From positions 2,108,001 through 2,172,000 of the forward strand of contig OY969813.1 in the NCBI GenBank assembly GCA_963703355.1: a DNA stretch of 64,000 bases. The letters are read 5' to 3'. Made by a program: the position numbers and the translations under genes. The DNA is from Puia sp963703355. GTDB lineage: Bacteria > Bacteroidota > Bacteroidia > Chitinophagales > Chitinophagaceae. Positions within the stretch are counted from its first letter, which is position 1. Every line of letters starts with the position of its first letter. Below the pieces are notes generated by a model, which was given only the letters and a program-made list of their open reading frames with translations, was not told the origin of the DNA and searched no databases. Shown piece by piece: positions 32,878-41,981 of this stretch.

Positions 32878-34089
32878 GGTTTTAAGTTCAAACGGCTGCA
32901 GCGCAGCTTTCCTCGCAGGTAGCCAGGACGCTATGAGAACAACAACTAAAATCGTTCCGCCCACCAAAAGGAAATCTCCGGGAATCAGTTTCACGGGATA
33001 ATAATCGATCAGGAAATTGCCTTCCAGGGGCACCAGTTTGAAATTCACCTGCAACCAGCATAAAACTATGGCTAACAGAAATCCAAAACCACCGCCCAAT
33101 AGCCCAAGGAGGATGCCTTCATTTAAAAAAATTCCCTGAATAAAAAGATTATCGGCTCCCATGGCTTTCAGCACCTGGATGTCTTTCTTTTTTTCCAGAA
33201 CGAGCATCGTCAACGCGCCGACTATATTAAATGCAGCCACAATTAGTATGAGGGTAAGAATTATATAAATCACCCATTTTTCCATTTTCATGGTACTGAA
33301 TAAGGTCTGATTCTGTTCATCAAGTGTCCGAACCAGAAATCCACTGCCGAATAAATCTTGTAGTTTTTTCCTCAGTTCAGCATTTACAGAACCGTTTCTG
33401 GTGGCAATTTCAATAGATCCATATTGATTGGAGTCTAACCCCAGCATTCGTTGCATGAAACGAAGATTGGTAAACACGTAGTGGTTATCAAAATCTTCCT
33501 GAATTCTGAAAGTCCCGGAAGAAACAATCGCTTCGGATCTGATGGATGATTCAGGATCCGATTCGTTTACCGTTCCGTTTCTAAATAAATAAACTGTCAT
33601 CGGTGTAATTGCCCGATCAGCTTCAATATTTAAAGCATATTCAATTCCCGAACCCAGAATGGCCTGCGGTTGGTCTAAGGTCCCAAGTTGATAACTTCCT
33701 TTAAAAATATTTTTCGACAGACCATTAATATTTTTATAATTGTCATCCACTCCTTTTAACATTACGGGTTGCAGACTATTATACCGGAGCAATGCCTGAT
33801 CTTCCACCGTCAGCGAATAACCGGTAACCCCATCTATCTTTGTTAATTTTAGCAGCGTACTATCCTGCACATGAAAAAACTTTCCAGCAACAGGTGAAAC
33901 CTTCACATCCGTATAAAAAGAAGAATACAACGACCTTACCAGTTGTTCAAGACCATTAAATACACTTAATACCACAATCAGGGATGCGGTGCCAAGTATA
34001 ATAGCACTTACACTAACCCATGAAATGATATTGATGGCATTCGTAGATTTCTTTGCTTTAAAATAACGCCATGCGAAAAGGAACTTCAA
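32875..34089 (-). CDS. LolC/LolE-type ABC transporter permease (FtsX family)
   Basis: A 404-residue permease with one N-terminal transmembrane helix (about 18-45), a large periplasmic domain (about 46-265) and three C-terminal helices. The FtsX-family segment is VIYIILTLILIVAAFNIVGALTMLV split over about residues 268-292, followed by LEKKKDIQVLKAMGAD, a hallmark coupling region. Homologs release lipoproteins from the inner membrane with an ATPase partner, which is not next to it here. It is followed by the 43-bp inverted repeat and preceded by rbfA on the same strand (15-bp gap). Confidence 0.88.
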   Translation of the reverse strand: MKFLFAWRYFKAKKSTNAINIISWVSVSAIILGTASLIVVLSVFNGLEQLVRSLYSSFYTDVKVSPVAGKFFHVQDSTLLKLTKIDGVTGYSLTVEDQALLRYNSLQPVMLKGVDDNYKNINGLSKNIFKGSYQLGTLDQPQAILGSGIEYALNIEADRAITPMTVYLFRNGTVNESDPESSIRSEAIVSSGTFRIQEDFDNHYVFTNLRFMQRMLGLDSNQYGSIEIATRNGSVNAELRKKLQDLFGSGFLVRTLDEQNQTLFSTMKMEKWVIYIILTLILIVAAFNIVGALTMLVLEKKKDIQVLKAMGADNLFIQGIFLNEGILLGLLGGGFGFLLAIVLCWLQVNFKLVPLEGNFLIDYYPVKLIPGDFLLVGGTILVVVLIASWLPARKAALQPFELKT

Positions 34090-34104
34090 TGCAGAAAAAT
34101 TAAA

Positions 34105-34482
34105 TCAGGATTCTTTTCCAGTATCGGATTTGTTTTCATTTATCTCTTTAAAGAGATTTTCGATTTTATCAACGTAGTCCAGCGAATCATCAATATAGTA
34201 TGTAAGCTGCGGCATCGTTCTCAACTGATTCCTGATGGAACTTACCAGATCTCTTTTTATTTCCCAGGCTCTGTCTTCAATATGTTTCAGGGTATCCTTG
34301 GGACTCACTACCTGATAAAAGCTCAAATAGACTCTTGCTTCAAACAGGTCGGGTGTAATTTTAACAGATGAAATGGAAACCATCCCTCCATGCATCATAT
34401 TCAATCTAAGTTTCTGAAATATTTTATTGAGTTCCTCCAGTAATAATGCGCTGACCTGCTTTTGCCTTTTGCCTTCTTTCAT
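34105..34482 (-). CDS. rbfA: Ribosome-binding factor A
   Basis: A 125-residue KH-fold protein that matures the 30S subunit. KEGKRQKQVSALLLEELNKIF at the start (residues 2-22), MVSISSVKITPDLFEARVYLS and the late LRTMPQLTYYIDDSLDYVDKI match RbfA. It acts on 16S rRNA helix 1 in cold adaptation and assembly. It is just upstream of the LolE-like gene, and divergent from the exporter gene with a 52-bp gap. Confidence 0.93.
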   Translation of the reverse strand: MKEGKRQKQVSALLLEELNKIFQKLRLNMMHGGMVSISSVKITPDLFEARVYLSFYQVVSPKDTLKHIEDRAWEIKRDLVSSIRNQLRTMPQLTYYIDDSLDYVDKIENLFKEINENKSDTGKES

Positions 34483-34534
34483 ATCATTGCCAATTTCAAT
34501 GTAAATTTACGGGTTTACGCACCATCCAGAAATA

Positions 34535-36355
34535 ATGAAAAGATTTTCGACGATTCTCAAATACCTGAAAGATCAGAAAGGTTACGTTGCTTTGTATTTC
34601 CTGGTTAATCTGCTTTCCATTTTATTTTCACTTGTTTCGCTCACGATGCTCGTGCCCTTTCTTCAGCTGCTCTTTGGCAAGGAGAAAATGGTAGAACAGG
34701 CTCCAACATTAACATTTTCGGCTTCCAGCCTGTTGGATTATATAAAATATATTCTGGGAATACTGATTCGCGATCACGGACCGGCGTATGCCCTGGCAGC
34801 TATTTGTATCATCATCATCAGCTCCATATTTTTTAAGAACTTCTTTCTGTATCTCTCCTACAGGATTTTAGGTCCATTGCGTAACCGGGTGCTGACCCGT
34901 CTGAGGGCAGATCTATTTACTAAAATACTGGACCTGCCGCTTGGTTTTTTTACTGAACAACGTAAGGGAGATTTGATCAGTCGCATGAGCAATGATATCA
35001 ACGACATCGAGTGGAGTGTGATCAGCACATTGGAAGGAATATTCCGGGAGCCTCTTACCATTCTGGTTATTTTAGCGACGCTCGTATTCCTCAGTCCGCC
35101 ACTTTCCATTTTCCTCTTTGTTTTGCTTCCTCTGACCGGTTTCATCATCGGTCGGGTAAGCCGTTCTTTAAGAAAGCAATCCAATATTGCACAGGAACAG
35201 CTTGGAACGCTGATGTCGATTCTCGACGAAACACTTGGGGGCCTTCGTGTAATTAAAGCTTTTAATGCAGAAAGCCTTATGAAAACGAAATTCTTCCAAA
35301 CAAATAATTATCTAAATTTTGTCAGGAATAAAATTGTTTTTCGCAGAGACATGGCATCACCCATGTCGGAATTACTGGGAGTTATTGTGCTTTGCTGTAT
35401 TCTTTTTTTCGGTGGTCAGATGATATTGACTCATAAGTTTGCATTACAGGCAGAAGGTTTTATTGCCTACATCGCCATCTTCACTCAGATTATCAATCCG
35501 GCAAAATCATTATCTACTGCGTTTTACAACGCTCAGCGGGGTACTGCAGCAATTAAACGTATTGAAGAAATATTGAATGCTGATATTGTCATAAAAGAAC
35601 CGGCAAATCCAGTTCCGATAAATAGTTTTAATGATTCCATCGAGTTTAAAAATACAGGCTTCGCGTACGATGGAGCAGTGGTATTGCATAACATTGATCT
35701 CAAAATAAACAAAGGAAAAACAATTGCTTTGGTTGGGTCTTCCGGCGCGGGGAAGTCAACTCTTGCTGATCTGATCCCTCGTTTTCACGATGTAACCGCA
35801 GGCGAATTGCTGGTTGATGGCGTTAACATAAAAAATTATTCTCTGCATGCGCTGCGCTCACTGATGAGTATTGTTACCCAGGAACCCGTGTTGTTTAATG
35901 ATACAATTGCTTCCAATATTGCATTGGGCACTCCGAATGCATCTATGCAGGACATTGAACATGCAGCAAGAATCGCCAATGCACATTCTTTTATCAGTTT
36001 GAAAGAACATGGATATCAAACGAATATCGGCGACCGGGGATCTAAATTGAGTGGCGGAGAAAGACAACGAATTACCATTGCGCGTGCGGTGTTAAAAAAC
36101 CCACCTATCCTGATTTTGGATGAAGCGACTTCTTCGCTCGACACGGAAAGTGAACGTCTTGTGCAGGATGCCATCAACAATATGATGCAAAACAGAACCT
36201 GCGTAGTCATTGCCCATCGGTTAAGTACCATACGACACGCAGACGAGATCATCGTTTTACAAAAGGGATCAATTGTGGAAAGAGGAACTCATGAAGAACT
36301 GGTTTCCCAGAATGGATTCTATAAGAAACTTGTTGACATGCAGGAAATCAGATAG
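34535..36355 (+). CDS. MsbA-like ABC exporter, fused permease and ATPase
   Basis: A 606-residue half-transporter that should dimerise. Six transmembrane helices span about residues 15-330. The ATPase has Walker A GSSGAGKST near residue 400, the Q-loop in SIVTQEPVLFND, the signature LSGGERQRITIARA near 504, Walker B ILILDEATSSLD near 525 and the H-loop AHRLST. Homologs flip lipid A or other lipids, or export drugs; the substrate here is unknown. The stop codon is followed by an array of the 8-bp unit GTATGGGA. Confidence 0.9.
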   Translation: MKRFSTILKYLKDQKGYVALYFLVNLLSILFSLVSLTMLVPFLQLLFGKEKMVEQAPTLTFSASSLLDYIKYILGILIRDHGPAYALAAICIIIISSIFFKNFFLYLSYRILGPLRNRVLTRLRADLFTKILDLPLGFFTEQRKGDLISRMSNDINDIEWSVISTLEGIFREPLTILVILATLVFLSPPLSIFLFVLLPLTGFIIGRVSRSLRKQSNIAQEQLGTLMSILDETLGGLRVIKAFNAESLMKTKFFQTNNYLNFVRNKIVFRRDMASPMSELLGVIVLCCILFFGGQMILTHKFALQAEGFIAYIAIFTQIINPAKSLSTAFYNAQRGTAAIKRIEEILNADIVIKEPANPVPINSFNDSIEFKNTGFAYDGAVVLHNIDLKINKGKTIALVGSSGAGKSTLADLIPRFHDVTAGELLVDGVNIKNYSLHALRSLMSIVTQEPVLFNDTIASNIALGTPNASMQDIEHAARIANAHSFISLKEHGYQTNIGDRGSKLSGGERQRITIARAVLKNPPILILDEATSSLDTESERLVQDAINNMMQNRTCVVIAHRLSTIRHADEIIVLQKGSIVERGTHEELVSQNGFYKKLVDMQEIR

Positions 36356-36360
36356 GACAA

Positions 36361-36390
36361 GTATGGGAGTATGGGAGTATGGGAGTATGG
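36361..36390 (+). repeat. 8-bp tandem array GTATGGGA downstream of the ABC exporter gene
   Basis: Three full copies of GTATGGGA and a partial fourth begin 5 bp after the TAG stop of the exporter gene. Same unit as at 5389 and in the 32731-32877 inverted repeat. Confidence 0.95.
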
Positions 36391-36415
36391 AAATTACTCT
36401 CAACCACCATCGGCC

Positions 36416-36483
36416 AACCGTCAACCGTCAACCGTCAACCGTCAACCGTCAACCATCAACCATCAACCGTCAACCATCAACCG
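36416..36483 (-). repeat. 7-bp tandem array AACC(G/A)TC at the 3' end of the DMT permease gene
   Basis: Nine copies of AACCGTC or AACCATC (36416-36478), ending next to the TGA stop of the leftward gene (36485-36487). Read on that gene's strand each unit contains TGA, so the array gives a stop in every frame. Confidence 0.95.
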
Positions 36484-36484
36484 A

Positions 36485-36931
36485 TCAGTATTTCCGGATC
36501 AGTATAACGCCTATTATCAATAGAACTGCGCCAATGATTTTCCCAGCACTAATTTCCTTTACTGCCACGCCCAGCCAACCAAACTGATCGAATAAAATAG
36601 CAGCAAACATCTGACCGGCAAGTACAAGACTAAAAGATAATACTACACCCAGTTTCGGAAGTAATATAACGATACCGGCTACAAAAAAGGTTCCGAGTAA
36701 TCCTCCCGTCCAGATCCACCAGGGAGAGGGTGAAGAAACAAAACGAAAATTAAATTGACCTGCGATTATTAAAAATATCATCAGGGCTACGGTGCCTACA
36801 GCAAATGAAACAAATGCTGCCATCACCGGGTTACCTGCTGTTTTTGCCAATCTTGCGTTGATAGCTGCCTGCATGGGTAACACAGCACCCAATGCCAACG
36901 CCATCACTATGAAGAGGAGACGGGATTGCAT
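36485..36931 (-). CDS. DMT superfamily permease, YdcZ-like (DUF606)
   Basis: The start at 36931 (MQSRLLFIVMALALGAVLP) is preferred over a longer in-frame opening at 37006 because the extra 25 residues are charged and unlike the family. The resulting 148 residues contain five hydrophobic segments with QAAINARLAK after the first helix, PWWIWTGGLLGTFFVAGIVIL in two adjoining pieces, and AGQMFAAILFDQFGWLG, as in YdcZ proteins. These are inner-membrane transporters of unknown substrate. The stop codon runs into the AACCGTC array. Confidence 0.82.
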   Translation of the reverse strand: MQSRLLFIVMALALGAVLPMQAAINARLAKTAGNPVMAAFVSFAVGTVALMIFLIIAGQFNFRFVSSPSPWWIWTGGLLGTFFVAGIVILLPKLGVVLSFSLVLAGQMFAAILFDQFGWLGVAVKEISAGKIIGAVLLIIGVILIRKY

Positions 36932-37020
36932 ATTAAGTCTTAAAAGATGAAGACGGGATACCCATTCAATTTTCGTATTGGGAAAATGGAAAAAAGGAAT
37001 ACCCAAGTTTAGGCCATCGG

Positions 37021-37053
37021 GCGTTAAGCTTTTAGCTTTACGCCTTGAGCTTT
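37021..37053 (-). repeat. GCTTAAGC-type repeats at the 3' end of the DksA-like gene
   Basis: GCGTTAAGC, TTTTAGC, TTTACGCC and TTGAGCTTTAAA units lie directly downstream of the TAG stop of the 37058-38014 gene, read on the minus strand. The pattern can fold back on itself. Confidence 0.7.
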
Positions 37054-37057
37054 AAAA

Positions 37058-38014
37058 CTATTTGTTCATGGTTTGCTTGGCTTCGATGCTGAGCGTTGCA
37101 TGTGGGACAGCTTTCAACCTTGCTTTGTCAATAAGCTTTCCGGTAACCCTGCAGATACCATACGTCTTGTTCTCAATACGCATCATTGCTTTTTCCAGAT
37201 GATCTATAAAAGTAATCTGACGACTGGCCATCTGGCTTAATTGCTCACGCTCCATGCTCATACTGCCATCTTCCATCGTCATGTAACGGTTGTCGGTTTC
37301 ATCACCTCCCATTTCATCACGTCTGGTTATAAGACCCTGCAGATAAGCAAGTTCTTTTTTCGCTGAATCCAATTTTTTAGTAATCAGATCTTTAAATTCG
37401 GAAAGCTCTACATCACTATATCTCATGGTGGGTCCGGTTTGATCCTGATGGTGAATATCCAATACGGATTTAGTAAATTCTGGTTCGTATTTCCGAACCG
37501 TTTTAGTTTTTATCTCTGGTATAACAACTTTTACGGCCTTAGTTGGCGGAGCTACCGGTTTTTTTATTTCTGGTTTCACGCTAACCGGACTGGTGTTTTT
37601 CACTTGCTGCTTAAACACAGGTTTTTTATCATCTGCCTTTGCCGCTGGTTTTACAGGTGCCTGTTGTACGGGCTTTGCTGCAACCGGAGGATGAGAAACA
37701 GGAACTACATGATTCGGCTTAACAGGAGTTGCAGCAACAGGCGTTTTTTTCGCAGGAACCGCAACCGCAGGTTTTTTTGCCGGATGCGCTACGGGAGCTA
37801 TTTTCTTTGCCGGGACTGCCGGTTTTGCATTGGACGACTTACTTACAGACGCTGCAGGTTTCTTTACCACTTGTATGTGTTTTTTTGGACTATCCTTCTT
37901 TACATGTTTTGCCGCGGCAACTTTTTTAGCAACAACCTTCTTATCCACTGGTTTAGTGGTCTTTTTGGGTTGTACCTTTTTAGCGGCTTTTACCGGCTTT
38001 TTCTTGATTGCCAT
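37058..38014 (-). CDS. DksA/TraR family protein with long Lys/Pro/Ala-rich N-terminal tail
   Basis: The ATG at 38014, 5 bp after the ileS stop, is preferred over one at 38038 inside ileS; it gives 318 residues. The first 190 or so are low-complexity Lys, Pro, Ala and Val (runs such as KKPAVAVPAKKTPVAATPV), resembling histone-H1 tails. The C-terminal 120 residues are the DksA/TraR-like domain: ELSEFKDLITKKLDSAKKEL coiled coil, then YGICRVTGKLIDKARLKAVP. Only one Cys of the usual four-Cys zinc finger remains. DksA-type proteins bind RNA polymerase; the tail suggests added nucleic-acid binding. Probably cotranscribed with ileS. Confidence 0.85.
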   Translation of the reverse strand: MAIKKKPVKAAKKVQPKKTTKPVDKKVVAKKVAAAKHVKKDSPKKHIQVVKKPAASVSKSSNAKPAVPAKKIAPVAHPAKKPAVAVPAKKTPVAATPVKPNHVVPVSHPPVAAKPVQQAPVKPAAKADDKKPVFKQQVKNTSPVSVKPEIKKPVAPPTKAVKVVIPEIKTKTVRKYEPEFTKSVLDIHHQDQTGPTMRYSDVELSEFKDLITKKLDSAKKELAYLQGLITRRDEMGGDETDNRYMTMEDGSMSMEREQLSQMASRQITFIDHLEKAMMRIENKTYGICRVTGKLIDKARLKAVPHATLSIEAKQTMNK

Positions 38015-38018
38015 ATGG

Positions 38019-41000
38019 TTAGGCTTTTTTTGTGACAAACACAGTTAAAGGGACGTCATTAACTTCAATTAGGGTGCCATTGCTTAATTCGGCAACCAAA
38101 TCAAGTTTGTCTGCCAAAATTTCCGCGCAAATATAGGAATTAAATTCTCTTATAGTTTCCTCCAGTGTGATCGCACCACCAATTTGTACATTTATTCTGT
38201 CTGTAAGGTCAAATTCCTGGTCTTTTCTTATTTTTTGGATGCGATTTACCAGCTCCCTCGCATTTCCTTCTCTTTCCAGCTCAGGTGTCACTGTTACATC
38301 CAGCGCCACAGTAAGTGGACCTTTTGTCGCAACCATCCAACCAGGCAGGTCCTCACTGGTAACCTCCACCTCATTTAGAGCAATTTCAATGGATTCACCG
38401 TCTGCGATGATCTCTGTTTTGCCTTTCTTTTCCAATTCGCTGATATCCTTTTGGCCGAATTTGGCCAATGCACTGGTAACTGACTTCATCCTGGCACCCA
38501 ATTTCTTCCCAAGAAGTACAAAATTTGGCCGGATTCTTTTATGGATAAACTCGTTGTCTGCAGACAGATATTCAATTTCTTTAATATTAACCTCTGAACG
38601 TATCAGTTCCGACACTTTTTGTAACTGTTCTTTCATTGCTGGATTTAGAACCGGGATAAGCGCTTTTTTAAGGGGTTGCCTCACTTTAATATTGATCTTT
38701 TTCCGGATGGAGAGTATCAGCGAAGATGCATCCTGAGCCAGCTTCATCCTTTCTTCGAGATCTTTATCTATTGTTGCCTGATTTACTTCGGGGTAATCGG
38801 TTAAGTGTACCGATTTTTGTCCCGACCTTTCAGTTACGTTGTTCAGATTTTGAAATAACCAATCGGCAAAAAAAGGAGACACAGGAGCAATTAACCTGGC
38901 CAGCGTTTCAAGACATTCATACAGTGTTTGGTATGCACTTCGTTTATCCTGTTCATATTCTCCCTTCCAAAATCTTCTGCGGCTCAAACGCACATACCAA
39001 TTGCTGAGTTCCGTGTCAACAAAGTCTTCGATCAGACGTCCTGCTACCGTAGGTTCGTACTCATCCAAGCTTGCTATCACTTTTGCCGTAAGGCTATTTA
39101 AAGACGATAAAATCCATTTATCAATTTCAGGCCGTTCTGATACGGGGATATATGCTTCTTTAAATGAAAATCCGTCTACGTTTGCGTAAAGTGCAAAAAA
39201 CTGATAGGTATTATATAATGTACCGAAAAACTTTCGTTGAACTTCCTTAATTCCCTCGGGATCAAATTTCATACTATCCCAGGGAGAAGCGTTTGTAATC
39301 AGATACCATCTTGTTGCGTCTGCACCAAACTGATCGATCGTTTTGAACGGATCCACCACGTTACCCACCCTCTTACTCATTTTGTTTCCGTTCTTGTCAA
39401 GAACCAAACCGTTTGATACCACAGTTTTATAGGCAACACTATCGAATAGCATAACGGCAATGGCGTGTAGTGTATAGAACCAGCCCCGGGTCTGATCTAC
39501 CCCCTCAGCTATAAAATCAGCAGGGAAATTTTTAGAAAACCGATCCTTGTTTTCAAATGGATAGTGCCATTGCGCATAGGGCATGGCACCGGAATCAAAC
39601 CAAACATCCACAAGATCAGGTATACGGGTCATTTTTTTACCCTTACTGCTTACCAGAATAATCTGATCTACCTGAGGTTTGTGCAGATCGAGCGTTTCTT
39701 CATTAATACCAGCATTCACATCATTCCCGAATTGCTGTTTTGATTTATCTATTTCTTCCAATAACTCACTGATCGAGCCGATACATTTTTCTTCATCTCC
39801 ATCTTCTGTTCTCCAGATAGCCAACGGTGTACCCCAAAACCGGCTTCGGCTGAGATTCCAGTCAACCATATTTTCCAGCCAGTTGCCAAATCTTCCTTCG
39901 CCTGTTGAAGCAGGTTTCCATTGAATGGTTTTATTCAATTCAACCATCCGGTCTTTAACGGCTGTTGTCCTGATAAACCATGCGTCGAGTGGATAATATA
40001 ATATGGGTTTGTCGGTACGCCAGCAATGGGGATATGTGTGTTCATATTTTTCAATCTTAAAAGCACGATTTTCCTTTTTCAGCTTTACACAGATATCAAC
40101 ATTCACATCTTCCCACGTGGGGTCGTCCTTGTAATTTTTAACAAACCTGCCACTAAATTCATTTACTCCATCTACAAATTTTCCCTGTTTATCAACCAGT
40201 ATAAGTATTCCCAGATTATTTTTTTTCCCGACTTTGAAGTCGTCTGCACCAAATGCAGGCGCTGTATGCACAATACCCGTTCCATCTTCAGTCGTAACAA
40301 AATCTCCCGACACAATTCGAAATGGATCAGCATCAGGGGTAATGGCCCTGATTTGTTCGATACCCGCCGCCGGGCTGGGAATTAATTGCTCGTAACGACA
40401 GTTCTCAAGTTCCGAACCGCTAAAGGAATTCAGGATTTTCCACGGCAGTATCTTAGAAGCCGGCTGATAGGCACCAAAATCTATATCCTCATCTTCATTT
40501 TTAAAATATTTACCCAATAAGGCTTTCGCTAAAACCAGATTAACCGGCAAATGGGTATACGGATTGAAGGATTGGACAAGTACATATTCTATGGCTGGCC
40601 CCACCGTTAATCCCAGATTGGAGGGCAGCGTCCAGGGCGTTGTCGTCCAGGCCAGAAAGAAGATCTCCGCATTTTTTGAATCAGGTATTTTATCAAACAA
40701 AAATTGAGATTCCTGATTTTGTATTGCCTTAAACATCGCAACGCAGCTCGTGTCCTTAACTTCCTTATAAGTTCCCGGCTGGTTAAGCTCATGTGAACTT
40801 AGCCCCGTGCCCGCCGCCGGAGAATACGGTTGTATACTGATGCTTTCAAATAGCAACCCCTTTTTGTAAAATTCCTTAAGAATCCACCAGACGGTTTCGA
40901 TATACTGGTTTTCGAAAGTGATGTAGGGGTGCTGTAAATCAACCCAGTAACCCATCCTTTCGGTGAGGTCGTCCCATTTGTCCTTATAGCGTAAAACCGC

Positions 41001-41372
41001 TTCCCGGCACTTCCGGTTGTAGTCCTCTACCGAGATTTTTCTGCCGATGTCCTCTTTTGTGATGCCCAGTTCTTTTTCAACACCTAATTCAACCGGAAGT
41101 CCGTGTGTATCCCATCCTCCTTTACGTTCAACCTGAAATCCCCTCATCGTTTTATAACGACAAACCAAGTCTTTAAGGGTCCGACTGATAACATGATGAA
41201 TGCCGGGCAAACCGTTTGCACTCGGTGGACCTTCATAAAAAACAAAAGGTTTTTTTCCGGCACGTAATTCAACACTTTTTTTAAACGCCCCGGATATTTT
41301 CCATTGCTCCAAAACCTTATTGCCGATCTCTGGCAGGTTTAGCTTTTCAAATTCCTCGTAGTGCCCGGCCAT
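38019..41372 (-). CDS. ileS: Isoleucyl-tRNA synthetase
   Basis: A 1117-residue class I synthetase that charges tRNA-Ile. The HIGH-type motif is GLPGIHH (residues 54-60), and KMSKR lies in NGNKMSKRVGNV near residue 662. GGWDTHGLPVE and WTTTPWTLPSNLGLTVG (editing domain) fit, and the length plus the GWDTHGLPVE variant suggest the eukaryote-like IleRS2 type, which tends to resist mupirocin; that subtype is my inference. The C-terminal extension replaces the zinc-binding tail of IleRS1. A possible promoter, TAACTTTTG, lies about 35 bp upstream. The DksA-like gene follows after 5 bp. Confidence 0.95.
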   Translation of the reverse strand: MAGHYEEFEKLNLPEIGNKVLEQWKISGAFKKSVELRAGKKPFVFYEGPPSANGLPGIHHVISRTLKDLVCRYKTMRGFQVERKGGWDTHGLPVELGVEKELGITKEDIGRKISVEDYNRKCREAVLRYKDKWDDLTERMGYWVDLQHPYITFENQYIETVWWILKEFYKKGLLFESISIQPYSPAAGTGLSSHELNQPGTYKEVKDTSCVAMFKAIQNQESQFLFDKIPDSKNAEIFFLAWTTTPWTLPSNLGLTVGPAIEYVLVQSFNPYTHLPVNLVLAKALLGKYFKNEDEDIDFGAYQPASKILPWKILNSFSGSELENCRYEQLIPSPAAGIEQIRAITPDADPFRIVSGDFVTTEDGTGIVHTAPAFGADDFKVGKKNNLGILILVDKQGKFVDGVNEFSGRFVKNYKDDPTWEDVNVDICVKLKKENRAFKIEKYEHTYPHCWRTDKPILYYPLDAWFIRTTAVKDRMVELNKTIQWKPASTGEGRFGNWLENMVDWNLSRSRFWGTPLAIWRTEDGDEEKCIGSISELLEEIDKSKQQFGNDVNAGINEETLDLHKPQVDQIILVSSKGKKMTRIPDLVDVWFDSGAMPYAQWHYPFENKDRFSKNFPADFIAEGVDQTRGWFYTLHAIAVMLFDSVAYKTVVSNGLVLDKNGNKMSKRVGNVVDPFKTIDQFGADATRWYLITNASPWDSMKFDPEGIKEVQRKFFGTLYNTYQFFALYANVDGFSFKEAYIPVSERPEIDKWILSSLNSLTAKVIASLDEYEPTVAGRLIEDFVDTELSNWYVRLSRRRFWKGEYEQDKRSAYQTLYECLETLARLIAPVSPFFADWLFQNLNNVTERSGQKSVHLTDYPEVNQATIDKDLEERMKLAQDASSLILSIRKKINIKVRQPLKKALIPVLNPAMKEQLQKVSELIRSEVNIKEIEYLSADNEFIHKRIRPNFVLLGKKLGARMKSVTSALAKFGQKDISELEKKGKTEIIADGESIEIALNEVEVTSEDLPGWMVATKGPLTVALDVTVTPELEREGNARELVNRIQKIRKDQEFDLTDRINVQIGGAITLEETIREFNSYICAEILADKLDLVAELSNGTLIEVNDVPLTVFVTKKA

Positions 41373-41715
41373 AGTTGATACCTTAATAATGAATGGATTA
41401 GCAAAAGTTAAAAAGGAGAAAAACTTTTAACAATTTAAAATGGCTGCAAAGTTAGCGATTTCAACTGTTTTTTTTTCAGTATAACTCCCCTCAAAACAAA
41501 TCGTTTGTGTACGTTGGCTCAAAGTATACTTACGCAGAAGTTGAGCATAATCAAGTGGTTAAGTGGAATCAATTATCCACAATCAAATCCTTTGGCATAA
41601 TTTATGTTTGAAAAAAGGGAGTCCCGATCCTTTATAAAATCATTGGGAATGCATCTGTGAAAAGACATTCTCTGGTTCTGAAAAATTTTTTTCTACGGTT
41701 TAGGGTTTAGGGGTT

Positions 41716-41749
41716 AAAAAGGGGGGTATTCCTACTCCCCTTCCTTTTT
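41716..41749. terminator. Bidirectional terminator-like hairpin
   Basis: AAAAAGG pairs with CCTTTTT, and inside that GGGG pairs with CCCC, with a two-base TT bulge. A-tract and T-tract flank the GC stem on either side. No gene ends close by, so its transcript is unclear. Confidence 0.5.
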
Positions 41750-41906
41750 AAACTAGACCTTTTAACATTTTATAATCCGCACCTTCCCGTTTTTAATTCC
41801 TTTTATCGCCATTGCAAAAACCAATGCTAGTATTAAGTTTTTACCAATGCCTGAATTGCCAGCGAAAGCCAGTTTCTGAAGGACCACCTTTTTGCCCCTT
41901 TTAAAA

Positions 41907-41936
41907 AAAACCTCCTTTGCGGGAGGTTTTTCTTTT
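41907..41936. terminator. Strong intrinsic terminator, likely for the hemH-hemJ operon
   Basis: AAAACCTCC pairs with GGAGGTTTT around TTTGCG. On the minus strand the stem is followed by eight T, 45 bp beyond the hemJ stop codon. The plus strand also has a T-rich tail, so it can work in both directions. Confidence 0.85.
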
Positions 41937-41981
41937 TAAACTATGTCAACGCGATGGTTGTGATCCACCCATTTACTTGCA

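Larger units (their letters stand above)
41373..41981. other. 609-bp gene-poor region upstream of ileS and downstream of hemJ
   Basis: The region holds the ileS promoter, an exact DnaA-box sequence TTATCCACA at 41573-41581, a G-rich stretch with telomere-like TTTAGGG units (41697-41726), and two strong hairpins (41716-41749 and 41907-41930). I found no convincing protein gene on either strand. A small RNA between the hairpins is possible but unsupported. Confidence 0.5.

Noticed and set aside
37439..38035. Long plus-strand ORF rich in Phe, Tyr, Arg and Cys
   Set aside because: It is the antisense of the low-complexity tail of the DksA-like gene.
41573..41581. Exact DnaA box TTATCCACA as a sign of a replication origin
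   Set aside because: Only one exact box, with no cluster, AT-rich unwinding element or dnaA/dnaN neighbours; a chance match is likely.
41760..41893. Minus-strand frame with a P-loop-like GNSGIGKN segment
   Set aside because: No ATG or plausible start, only about 40 codons, and it overlaps terminator sequence.
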